NCBI RefSeq assembly: GCF_023716945.1
Contig: NZ_JAMQQF010000018.1
Coordinates: 1-33,637 of the forward strand
Direction of reading: 5' to 3'
DNA: 33,637 nucleotides
Origin: Frankia sp. AiPs1
GTDB taxonomy: Bacteria; Actinomycetota; Actinomycetes; Frankiales; Frankiaceae
Shown here one piece after another: positions 17,215-24,094 of the stretch (position 1 is the stretch's first letter; every line of letters starts with the position of its first letter). The notes beneath the pieces are model-generated. The model saw only the letters and a list, made by a program, of their open reading frames with translations, was not told the origin of the DNA and did no database searches. Position numbers and translations under genes: made by a program.

Positions 17215-19302
17215 TCAGCGGCGCAGCGGGTCGAAGGAGTGCCACCAGTCGTTGATGCGGGCAACCGTCGGATCGTCGGCGGAGAAGCCGATCAGGTGGT
17301 CGTCGTACGTCCAGAATTCGTAGAACCGGTTCGCGAAGAAATAGCAGAGGCGGCTGCCACCGGTGGCGTCGGCCGGCGAGCTCCACCGTTCTGAGCTCTG
17401 CTGCCCATCGTCGCAGTTTCCCTCGTCGAAGTAGAACGTTTCCCGGGCACCGATCTGTCGGTCCAGTGCGGAACGGTTCGGGAAGTGGAAGGCGGTGACC
17501 TCCATCCCCGACGGCGCCTTACAGATGAGGGTGGCATCAGCGTAGGCGCTGTCGCTGCGCGCCGGAGAGGTGCAAGCGGTCATGACGGCGGGATTGAGCA
17601 GCGACCGCAGGACCTCCCGCGGATTGCCGCCGGTCTGGCCAGCCGCGCCCGGTATGGCGTTGGCCGTCCCGGCGCCCGTGGGGCGACTCCCCGCAGTGTC
17701 TGCGACCGGCTCGCCGCTGCCGCCGTCGCCCCCGGTGAAGGCGAGAACTCCAAAAATGATCACCAGGACCAGCAGTAACCCGCCGCCTCCGATCAACAGG
17801 CGCCGGTCGACCAGCACCTTGTTCCGGTCGGCTGTGGCCCGGCGCGCATCCTGCCCGGCCCCGCCGGCCGCGGGCTCGAAGCCATCGGCGGCGGGCGGCG
17901 GCAGTCCGGGCAACAGACCGGGCAGGGACAACGAACGATTGCTGTCCGGGGCTGGGGCGGCGGGCCGGGGAAACACGTCAGTCCGGCCGGGTGCTGCGGC
18001 CGCGGGAAACCCGCTCGCGCCGGCTCCCGCCGGGTATGGGCCGAACGGCGTGGGACGGTGGTCGGGCACTGGCGGGAAACCGCCGCCGGCCGGCGGCGGA
18101 TACCCGCTGATCGGCCCGGGCGGGGGAAAGCTGCCCGGCGGGGCGCCGCCACTGCGGGCGGTGCCGGCAGTCCCTGAGGCGTCGAACGCGCCCGCTTCCG
18201 GTGCCACCGCTCCGGCTGCGCCAGACGTCCCCGGACCCGAACCCGGACCCGAGCCAGCGGGTTCGATGGCCCCGCCCCGAGTCCCGAACGGCCCGTCGAA
18301 GGCCACGCCGCCGTCGCCGCCCGTGCTCCCTCCAGGAGCGTTCACCTGGGGGACGGGCCCGGGCTGGGGGCCGGCGGGCGGCCGGTTGGAGCGTCCGGGG
18401 AAGGTCGAGCCGGGTGGGGTCAGGCGGTAGGTGAGGTCGCCGTCACTCTCCCAGGGCGGGGCCGCGCCGCCGGGACCAGGCCCTGGCGGGGCGCCGGTAG
18501 GGCCCGGCCCGCCGGGGCCAGAGGGCGATCCGAGAGCGGATCCGAGGCCGGTGGGGAACGTCCGGGCCGTGAAGGTCGCATCGGCCGGCGAGGTGACGCT
18601 CTCGGGAAAGCCGACCGGCAGGGGGTCGAGCGTGGACGCCCCGGGCGCCCCTGCCGTTCCGGGTGGGATGGAACCGGCCCTGATCGGCGGAGCGTAGTAG
18701 AGCGGACCGGGCGGTGCGGCCAGCCCACCGGGCGGGCCTGGGGGGGCCGGCGGCCCGGGCGGGCGCGGCTCCGAGCCGATGGCCCCGGGCGGGGGGAAGC
18801 CTCCCAGGGTGACCGGCGCGACCGGCGGGACCGGATCGGTCCGGGGTGGCGCGGCGGGCGGTCCCGGCGGCGATGGCCAGGTGGGTGCCGCGGAGGCCGG
18901 CGGTCCCGGTGGACCGCCCGGACCGGTCAGGCCACCGAGGCGGGGCGGTGCCGACGGGATGGGCGGCCCGGGAGGTTGGACCGGCCCGCGTGAGGTGGTG
19001 TCGGCTGCTGGACCGCCGAGCGCGGAGCCGGGTCCCGCGTATGGCGGCGGCCATGAGACGTGCCCGGGCCCGGGGCCTTGCCGCAGCGGATCCGTGGCAG
19101 CGCCCAGCTGACCCGCGCCGCCTGCGTGGTCGGCTCCGAAGCGGCTGCCGAATCCCGCCGGGGGAAGGTCCTCGGGAGGCATGGTGGGTTCGGTGTCGTC
19201 GAGGTCCGGGCCCGAGTCCGGACTTTCGCCGAGGCGCGACCCCGGTGGCGACTGCTTGGATGAGCGCGGCGTCTCGTCGTCGCCATAGCCGGGGCTCGGC
19301 AC
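17215..19302 (-). CDS. Pro/Gly-rich single-pass membrane protein with four-cysteine domain (paralogue 2)
   Basis: The 695-residue product begins with about 495 residues of extreme Pro/Gly/Ala low complexity (runs such as GPPGPPAS and PPGPPAPPGPPGG), presumed cytoplasmic and disordered. A helix follows RR at about 500 (502-523, LLLVLVIIFGVLAF), then a short linker and an exported domain (565-695) with Cys577, Cys594, Cys630 and Cys653 (MTAC, TLIC, GNC, RLC), FYEFWTYDDHLIGFS and INDWWHSFDP. Cysteine spacing 17/36/23 equals that of paralogue 1. The GTG at 19302 has GGGAGGAA upstream and removes a 17-residue false extension. It is followed after 27 bases by paralogue 3. Function is unknown; the long tail could bind SH3/WW-like or forkhead partners, but nothing in the sequence proves it. 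Confidence 0.8.
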   Translation of the reverse strand: MPSPGYGDDETPRSSKQSPPGSRLGESPDSGPDLDDTEPTMPPEDLPPAGFGSRFGADHAGGAGQLGAATDPLRQGPGPGHVSWPPPYAGPGSALGGPAADTTSRGPVQPPGPPIPSAPPRLGGLTGPGGPPGPPASAAPTWPSPPGPPAAPPRTDPVPPVAPVTLGGFPPPGAIGSEPRPPGPPAPPGPPGGLAAPPGPLYYAPPIRAGSIPPGTAGAPGASTLDPLPVGFPESVTSPADATFTARTFPTGLGSALGSPSGPGGPGPTGAPPGPGPGGAAPPWESDGDLTYRLTPPGSTFPGRSNRPPAGPQPGPVPQVNAPGGSTGGDGGVAFDGPFGTRGGAIEPAGSGPGSGPGTSGAAGAVAPEAGAFDASGTAGTARSGGAPPGSFPPPGPISGYPPPAGGGFPPVPDHRPTPFGPYPAGAGASGFPAAAAPGRTDVFPRPAAPAPDSNRSLSLPGLLPGLPPPAADGFEPAAGGAGQDARRATADRNKVLVDRRLLIGGGGLLLVLVIIFGVLAFTGGDGGSGEPVADTAGSRPTGAGTANAIPGAAGQTGGNPREVLRSLLNPAVMTACTSPARSDSAYADATLICKAPSGMEVTAFHFPNRSALDRQIGARETFYFDEGNCDDGQQSSERWSSPADATGGSRLCYFFANRFYEFWTYDDHLIGFSADDPTVARINDWWHSFDPLRR

Positions 19303-19360
19303 GGTTCCTCCCGAGATGGGTGACGGGTGCGGTCCCCAGAGTAGGCGCAGCACCCTGCGA

Positions 19361-19373
19361 ATACCGGTGGTAT
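19361..19373. promoter_or_regulatory. Inverted repeat upstream of paralogue 2
   Basis: ATACC-GGT-GGTAT is a perfect 5-3-5 inverted repeat about 60 bases before the GTG of paralogue 2, in the 246-base gap between paralogues 1 and 2. On the minus strand a TACTCT hexamer (TANNNT type, possible -10) follows it. It is a candidate operator; the rest of the gap shows nothing I can assign. Confidence 0.3.
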
Positions 19374-19548
19374 CGGGCTACTGCGCAACAAATGCGGCCC
19401 TATCGCCACCCGCCCGGACGCGTGGCAGCAGGCTTGCGGCGTGACAGGACGGCCCGCGAACCCGCCACGCCATGGGCCATGCTCCGGACCCCCTCTTCGC
19501 GGCCGCCCCGCACTGGCGGCCTGGGCTGGATATCCGTCCCCGGCCGGA

Positions 19549-21132
19549 TCAGCTCTGTGGTACCGGGTCGAAGCCGCTCCACCATTCATACAAAGCGACG
19601 CCGTCGGTTCCCGTCGCCATGAACGAGACCAGCTTGTCATCGTAGGACCAGAAGATGAAGTGGCTGCTCTCCCGGACCGTGCAGACGGCGGTGCCCTCGG
19701 TCTTTCCCTGGTCGAAGTTCCAGGTGAAGATCTCGCTGCCACCCTGCTTGCACGTGCCGGGCGTGGTGACCAGCGACTTGCGCGTGTCGACGTCGTTGGT
19801 GAGGTCGTCGGCGGTCGCGTAGGAGTAGGCGGCGACGACCTTGCCGTCGTCGGAGTCGCAGAACAGCGCAGCCAGGATGTGGTCGTTCTCCGCATCGCTG
19901 TTGGGCTTGCAGTCGGTCATCGCCGACGAGTCGAGCTTGGCGAGCAGCTCGTTCTCGGCTGCGGTGAGGGTCGCGGATGCGCTCGGTGACGGGTTCGCTG
20001 ACGGACTTGGTGAGGACGCGGCGGACGGGCTCGCCGACGTGGTCGGCGGGGCGCTGGGTGAGACCGAGGCGGCCGCCGCCGGTTTCCCGTCGTCGGATCC
20101 GCCGGTGAGCAGCACGACCGGGATGACGATGAGGAGCAGTACGGCGACGACGGCCGCGCCGATGATGATCGCCCGTCGGCGACCGGAGCCGCCGGGCCGA
20201 GGCCCACCCGCGGGTCCGGTGCCTGGCGGCGGGTACGCCCCGTACGCCCCGGCCGGTGGGTAGCCCTGCTGGTAGCCACCGGCCGTCGGGTAGCCCTGCT
20301 GCTGATAACCCTGCTGCTGGTAGCCGGGCCCCGGGTAGCCCTGCTGATAGCCGCCCTGCTGCTGGTAGCCCTGGTCGTAGCCCGCAGTCGGTTGCGGGTA
20401 GCCGCTGGGTGGCGGGTAGCCGGTGGGCGGGTAGCCGGGTGGACTGCCGTAGCCGCCGCCGGTCGGACCGCTTGGATCGCGGGCCCCCGGCGCCGCGCCG
20501 TACCCACCCGCTGGCGGATAGGCGGCGGTCGGTGGGTACTCCTCCGGACCCGGGCTCTGGCCCTGCCCGCCGGACGTTCCGGACGGGTAGCCACTTCCCG
20601 CACCGTCGGGAAGGATCCGGGTCTGAGCCTCCTCGCCGTACTGGTCCTCGCCGCGATAGACGCCGCCGCGACCGTAGGGGGCCGCGCCGCCGTAGGAATC
20701 GTCACGTCCGTAGGAGTCCCCATGGCCGCGGGGATCTGCCTGCGCGTAGGGAGCTGCCTGGTCGTACGGGGCCACCTGGCCGTAGGGGGCCGCTTGGTCG
20801 TAGGGGGCCGCCTGGTCGTACGGGGCCGCTTGGTCGTAGGGAGCTGCCTGTGCGTGGGGATCCGCCTGGCGGTAGGGATCGTTGAGCGGTCGGCCCGCCG
20901 CGGCGGGCGGGAATCCCGGGCTCGCGGGCGGCTGGCCGACCGCCGGCCAACCACCAGCCTGGCCCGGGCGCGGGCTGCCGGCATCCTCGCCGACCAGACG
21001 AGTCTGCTCCGCGTCGTCGTACGGCCCGACGCTGCCCGGGCCAGCCGGGTCCGGGTGGGAACCGGCCGATGTGCCGGGTACCCGCTGGGTCTCGGCGTCC
21101 GGGTCCTGGGGGCCTGGGCCCGGTGACTGCAT
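19549..21132 (-). CDS. Tyr/Gln/Pro-rich single-pass membrane protein with four-cysteine domain (paralogue 1)
   Basis: The 527-residue product has a cytoplasmic low-complexity half: eight hexapeptide units related to PYDQAA (about 87-134), then Tyr/Gly/Gln-rich units such as GYQQQGYQQQGYP. RRR precedes a membrane helix (about 320-343), followed by a Ser/Pro/Ala linker and an exported domain (389-527) with Cys408, Cys425, Cys461 and Cys484 (MTDC, ALFC, GTC, AVC), FIFWSYDDKLVSFMA and YEWWSGFDP. The ATG at 21132 has an AGGAGG site seven bases upstream, so readings to 21369 are false. It is the first of three paralogues; the next starts 246 bases downstream. Function is unknown. The many tyrosines could allow phosphorylation or condensate formation, which is inference only. 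Confidence 0.82.
   Translation of the reverse strand: MQSPGPGPQDPDAETQRVPGTSAGSHPDPAGPGSVGPYDDAEQTRLVGEDAGSPRPGQAGGWPAVGQPPASPGFPPAAAGRPLNDPYRQADPHAQAAPYDQAAPYDQAAPYDQAAPYGQVAPYDQAAPYAQADPRGHGDSYGRDDSYGGAAPYGRGGVYRGEDQYGEEAQTRILPDGAGSGYPSGTSGGQGQSPGPEEYPPTAAYPPAGGYGAAPGARDPSGPTGGGYGSPPGYPPTGYPPPSGYPQPTAGYDQGYQQQGGYQQGYPGPGYQQQGYQQQGYPTAGGYQQGYPPAGAYGAYPPPGTGPAGGPRPGGSGRRRAIIIGAAVVAVLLLIVIPVVLLTGGSDDGKPAAAASVSPSAPPTTSASPSAASSPSPSANPSPSASATLTAAENELLAKLDSSAMTDCKPNSDAENDHILAALFCDSDDGKVVAAYSYATADDLTNDVDTRKSLVTTPGTCKQGGSEIFTWNFDQGKTEGTAVCTVRESSHFIFWSYDDKLVSFMATGTDGVALYEWWSGFDPVPQS
20731..20874. repeat. Eight 18-bp tandem units inside paralogue 1
   Basis: Eight consecutive 18-base units start at 20731 and repeat through 20874; the best-conserved form is GGGGGCCGCCTGGTCGTA. 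Read on the minus strand each unit encodes a hexapeptide related to PYDQAA. The array stays in frame, so copy-number change would lengthen or shorten the tail without disrupting the protein. A second, less regular Tyr/Gln-coding repeat lies at about 20262-20385. Confidence 0.85.
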
Positions 21133-21427
21133 GAGGTCCTCCTGCGCCGCGCGAAGGCGCCCCGGCCGCCGCGCCCTGTCCCCGCCCGCCCAGGGGCCGG
21201 GGCGGCCTTGTAGTCGCCGGTCGCCCCGCTCCGCCCGCGCCCACCGCAGCCGGGAGCGGATAAACCGCGTCTTGTGTCCCAGATCGGGCCCGCTGCTGAT
21301 GGTAGGGCCTTTGCTGTTGGAAGGATGGAGGGGTCGCCTCATCGACACGACTGCTGCACACCGGCCCACGCCGGCGGGGACGGACCGGCGATGCCTGGCC
21401 GGAGCCCGTCGCGCGTTGCGGGTGGGA

Positions 21428-22024
21428 TCAGGCGGCGTATCGGATGACGACGTCGTCCACGATCGATTCCAGGAACGCCCGGTCGATCAGTTCGCCGGTG
21501 AGGAGCACGCGCTGCAGGATGATGGCGGTGCCGATCTCCATGAGTATCGCGTGATCGACGTCCGGGCGGAGCTCCCCGCGGGCGATCGCGTGCTCGACGA
21601 TGGCGTGGGAGCTCGTCTCGCGTTGCGTCCAGAGCCCGCCACGCAGCGCGTCACGCAGGTCAGGATTGCGGGGTAGCTCCGAGATCAGTTCGGCGATGAT
21701 CCGCCCGCGGCCGCCCCGGATGGCCTCGTGAAAGGAGGTCAGGAACTCGATGATGTCCAGGCGCAGTGAACCCGTGTCCGGAGTCGGCATGCGTTCCTCG
21801 GCGAAAGCGTTGATCGCGTCCATCACCATCGCCAGTTTTGACGGCCAGCGCCGGTAGATCGTGGCCTTGCCGGCGCGGGCGCGGGCGGCGACCCGGTCCA
21901 TCGTCACGCCGTCATAACCGAGTTCGGCGAGCAGATCCAGTGTGGCCGATCGGATCGCATGGTCCCGGCTCTCGTCGCGAGGCCGGCCGCCCGGGCGCGG
22001 CGACGCAAGCGAGGTCTGGGTCAC
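21428..22024 (-). CDS. TetR-family transcriptional regulator
   Basis: The 198-residue protein has an N-terminal TetR helix-turn-helix: IRSATLDLLAELGYDGVTMDRVAARARAG... in which VTMDRVAARARAGKATIYRR (40-59) is the recognition module. The C-terminal ligand/dimer domain is all-helical (SFHEAIRGGRGRIIAELISE, LMEIGTAIILQRVLL). The GTG at 22024 has GGGAGA six bases upstream, so the 42-residue longer reading is false. The stop lies 295 bases before paralogue 1 on the same strand; that space (21133-21427) is GC-rich and holds no gene I can see. The regulator may control its own gene or neighbours; the ligand is unknown. A candidate operator lies 70 bases upstream of the start. Confidence 0.9.
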   Translation of the reverse strand: MTQTSLASPRPGGRPRDESRDHAIRSATLDLLAELGYDGVTMDRVAARARAGKATIYRRWPSKLAMVMDAINAFAEERMPTPDTGSLRLDIIEFLTSFHEAIRGGRGRIIAELISELPRNPDLRDALRGGLWTQRETSSHAIVEHAIARGELRPDVDHAILMEIGTAIILQRVLLTGELIDRAFLESIVDDVVIRYAA

Positions 22025-22480
22025 GACACATTCTCCCGACGGCTGCGGGACGGCCGGCGCCTGCCGCGTGCGTTCCGGGAGTCGAAGTGTGACGCGCGGT
22101 GGATGACCGCGAACGCGCAGCACCGGTTGGGCCCGCAGAGCGTAACTCACCGGGGATACTTCGAGTACGGGTTGGCACGTGAGTGGATGGAGCTTCCCGG
22201 TGTCCGGACGGGACCAGACGCGCCCAACACCCGGGCGGCCGGCCTGCGACGCTCACCCCTTTGGGGGGCCGACTGGATGCGCGGGTGGCTTGTGTCGGTG
22301 CCGATGAGACAGGTCCGGATTGGGGCGCCCATCGGTGGGCCGTCCCGGGGCGAGTCGGCGGGCCGGGGCGAAGCCGGGGTTGTCCCGCTTGCAGCGCACC
22401 CGGCGGGCGACAGAGATCATCTCGGTGGCCGACTCGGGCCACGCCCCGAGGGCAGGCCGGATGCCGCCGGTGGACGAAGG
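22025..22480. other. Gap between the TetR and GtrA genes
   Basis: Open frames on both strands in this stretch give arginine- and glycine-rich translations without motifs or ribosome sites, so I call no gene. Apart from the candidate operator at 22095-22111 it contains CCCCTTTGGGG (about 22257-22267), a short inverted repeat without a T tract. It may hold the end of the GtrA transcript and the TetR promoter. Confidence 0.5.
22095..22111. promoter_or_regulatory. Possible TetR operator
   Basis: CGCGGT-ggatg-ACCGCG is a perfect 6-5-6 inverted repeat, 17 bases long, centred about 80 bases upstream of the TetR-family GTG. Length and position suit self-repression by a TetR dimer. There is no second copy in the window that I noticed, and short GC palindromes occur by chance in DNA of this composition. 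Confidence 0.3.
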
Positions 22481-22993
22481 TCAGATCCGGCCGGCGTGCT
22501 CCGGGATCGAACGGTGGTTCTCCTGGTCGGCACCGGTGTTCACGACGGCCTTGGGGTGGTCGGGGTGCAGGAACACCCACTTCTTGTAGGCCCAGAAGCG
22601 GAACACCGTACCCAGGCCGGTACCGATGACGTTGCCGAACAGGTTGAAGGCGAGCACGCCTCGCAGGTCGAGGACGTAGCGGGCGAACCCGAGGCAGCCA
22701 AGCGCGATCAGTAGGCCGACGGTATTCAGGATCACGAAGAGGGTGTACTCGCGGCGCAGACCGGTCCGGGCGCGGTGGTTGAAAGACCACTGTCGGTTTC
22801 CGATGTACGAAAAGGTCGCCGCAATCACTGTGGAGACGGTCTTCGCGCTGAGCGGACCCATTCCAAGGAGTGTGTGACAGAGGTTCGAAACCAGGAAGTC
22901 GATGGCGTAGCAGACGCCGCCGACCAGTCCGAACTTGCCCATCTCGTGGATGAGTACCTGCATCGGCGAGCGTGTCTGCCGGTGCCTCACCAC
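22481..22993 (-). CDS. GtrA-family membrane protein
   Basis: This 170-residue protein has four membrane helices in the GtrA order: KFGLVGGVCYAIDFLVSNL, then TVSTVIAATFSYIGNRQWSF with the family's 'YxxNRxWxF' signature, LFVILNTVGLLIALG, and NLFGNVIGTGLGTVFRFWAYKKWVF, with a soluble His/Asn-rich tail. GtrA-like proteins help translocate lipid-linked sugars for surface polysaccharides or arabinogalactan. The GTG at 22993 has GAGG six bases upstream; ATG at 22963 is an alternative without a ribosome site. It is divergent from the carbonic anhydrase across about 350 bases and belongs by function with the envelope genes to the right. Confidence 0.88.
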   Translation of the reverse strand: MVRHRQTRSPMQVLIHEMGKFGLVGGVCYAIDFLVSNLCHTLLGMGPLSAKTVSTVIAATFSYIGNRQWSFNHRARTGLRREYTLFVILNTVGLLIALGCLGFARYVLDLRGVLAFNLFGNVIGTGLGTVFRFWAYKKWVFLHPDHPKAVVNTGADQENHRSIPEHAGRI

Positions 22994-23347
22994 ACGCGAC
23001 CTCGTTCGATTCCTACCACCCGAAGAGAGTACCGGCTGCCTCCGCCCCGGCTCGGGGCCACCCCCTCCGATGGGGCTGTCGGCGCGATCGTCGCCGCGAC
23101 CGAGGTCGGGATCCCGACCGCGGACAGTGATGTGAATCTTACCGAGATGTGGTCGGGTCACCGGGAAGGTGTTCCCCACTCTACGATGAGTGATGCGACC
23201 GTTCCGCTGCGACCGGCAACGTGAGTGGCGCAACCTAGCCGAATGTGGGGAACATCGACCAAGGTGGGTAGGTGGGCGGCATCCTGACAACACGGCAGCT
23301 GACAACGCGGGAGCACGGTCACCATCGATCCGGGAGGATGGACCACC
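22994..23347. promoter_or_regulatory. Divergent control region, GtrA / carbonic anhydrase
   Basis: No gene is credible here. The 10-base sequence TGTTCCCCAC at 23170-23179 recurs inverted (GTGGGGAACA) at 23245-23254. Nearer the carbonic anhydrase, TGACAACRCGG occurs twice in direct orientation, at 23285-23295 and 23300-23310, with a 15-base period. Both pairs could bind dimeric regulators. The strong ribosome site GGGAGG (23332-23337) ends the region and fits the ATG at 23348. Confidence 0.45.
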
Positions 23348-23380
23348 ATGATCTCCTTCACCAGTCGGTCGCGCGGCTGA
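23348..23380 (+). CDS. Possible 10-residue leader peptide before carbonic anhydrase
   Basis: An ATG ten bases after GGAGG opens a frame reading MISFTSRSRG and stops at TGA 23378-23380. The final A of that stop is the first base of the in-frame ATG (23380) proposed for the carbonic anhydrase, a TGATG arrangement typical of translational coupling. The strong ribosome site fits this small frame better than the anhydrase itself, whose own candidates at 23338 and 23380 lack correctly placed sites. No regulatory residue run (such as repeated Cys or His) is present. This is inference from layout. Confidence 0.4.
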   Translation: MISFTSRSRG

Positions 23381-23979
23381 TGTCGACGTCGACCGAGCAC
23401 CAGAGCCCGGCCGAGGCGGCCGCTGACCTACACGCCGACCGGGTCCGCCCGGCCGGACCGGTGGACGGTACAGCCACCGTGACCGAGCTGCTGCTGACCT
23501 ACGCCGCCGGTAACCCGGCCCGGCGACAGGAGGCCGGGCTGCCCGCCTCCCCAGCCGCGCGTCCGCGCCTGGGCGTCGCGGTCGTCGCGTGCATGGATGC
23601 CCGGATCAACGTCGAGTCGCTGCTCGGCCTGACCGAGGGGGACGCGCACATCCTTCGCAACGCCGGCGGCGTCATCACCACGGACGTCGTGCGCTCCCTC
23701 GCGGTGAGTCAGAACGTGCTCGGCACCACGGAGATCATCCTCCTGCACCACACCGCGTGCGGCCTGGAGAAGATCACCGACGACGGCTTCCGTGACCAGC
23801 TGGAGCGAGACACCGGCGTGCGTCCCGAATGGTCGGTCCAGGCGTTCGCCAACGTGGAGGACGACGTGCGCCTGTCGCTGCGCATCCTGCGCTCCTCGCC
23901 GTTCCTGCAGGCCACGACCTCGGTGCGCGGCTTCGTCTACCAGGTCGAGACGGGTGGACTGGTCGAGGTCCCGGCCTGA
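23380..23979 (+). CDS. Beta-class carbonic anhydrase
   Basis: The 199-residue zinc enzyme interconverts CO2 and bicarbonate in the cytoplasm; bicarbonate feeds biotin carboxylases such as the one in this window. Zinc ligands are Cys71, His124 and Cys127 (ACMDAR, LLHHTACG), with the Asp73-Arg75 dyad; HILRNAGGVITTDVVRSL is also characteristic. It most resembles the mycobacterial Rv1284 type (about 163 residues), with an extra N-terminal region of about 35 residues. The start is uncertain: the ATG at 23380 is coupled to the possible leader; the in-frame ATG at 23338 touches the ribosome site and is unlikely. It is convergent with the UDP-glucose dehydrogenase gene. Confidence 0.92.
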   Translation: MSTSTEHQSPAEAAADLHADRVRPAGPVDGTATVTELLLTYAAGNPARRQEAGLPASPAARPRLGVAVVACMDARINVESLLGLTEGDAHILRNAGGVITTDVVRSLAVSQNVLGTTEIILLHHTACGLEKITDDGFRDQLERDTGVRPEWSVQAFANVEDDVRLSLRILRSSPFLQATTSVRGFVYQVETGGLVEVPA

Positions 23980-24011
23980 CCGACCGGTGCGGCGTGATCA
24001 ACCGGTCGAAG

Positions 24012-24025
24012 CGCTCGATCGAGCG
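24012..24025. other. Perfect 14-bp palindrome
   Basis: CGCTCGATCGAGCG reads the same on both strands. It lies between the convergent carbonic anhydrase and UDP-glucose dehydrogenase genes and directly abuts an 18-bp tandem array. It could be a protein-binding site; as a hairpin its loop would be too small without opening the central pairs. Confidence 0.5.
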
Positions 24026-24078
24026 AGAGGGTCGGCCGGGACGAGAAGGTGGGCCGGGACGAGAGAGTCGACCGGGAC
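24025..24078. repeat. Non-coding array of three 18-bp units
   Basis: Units at 24025-24042, 24043-24060 and 24061-24078 share the form GAGARRGTSGRCCGGGAC with no spacers. They lie wholly in the 115-base space between convergent genes, 16 bases before the end of the UDP-glucose dehydrogenase gene, so they are not maintained by a protein sequence. Confidence 0.85.
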
Positions 24079-24094
24079 CAGGCCATCGGGACGG

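Noticed and set aside
20262-20874. A CRISPR-like array suggested by regular repeats
   Set aside because: Units are contiguous 18-base copies without unique spacers and encode a hexapeptide in frame.
21133-21369. N-terminal extension of paralogue 1
   Set aside because: The AGGAGG site immediately before ATG 21132 decides the start, and the extension has no coding-like composition.
22257-22267. An intrinsic terminator at CCCCTTTGGGG
   Set aside because: The stem is only four pairs with a three-base loop and there is no T tract on either strand.
22183-22629. A possible small gene on the plus strand between the TetR and GtrA genes
   Set aside because: It has no ribosome site or motif, is Arg/Gly-rich and runs antisense into GtrA.
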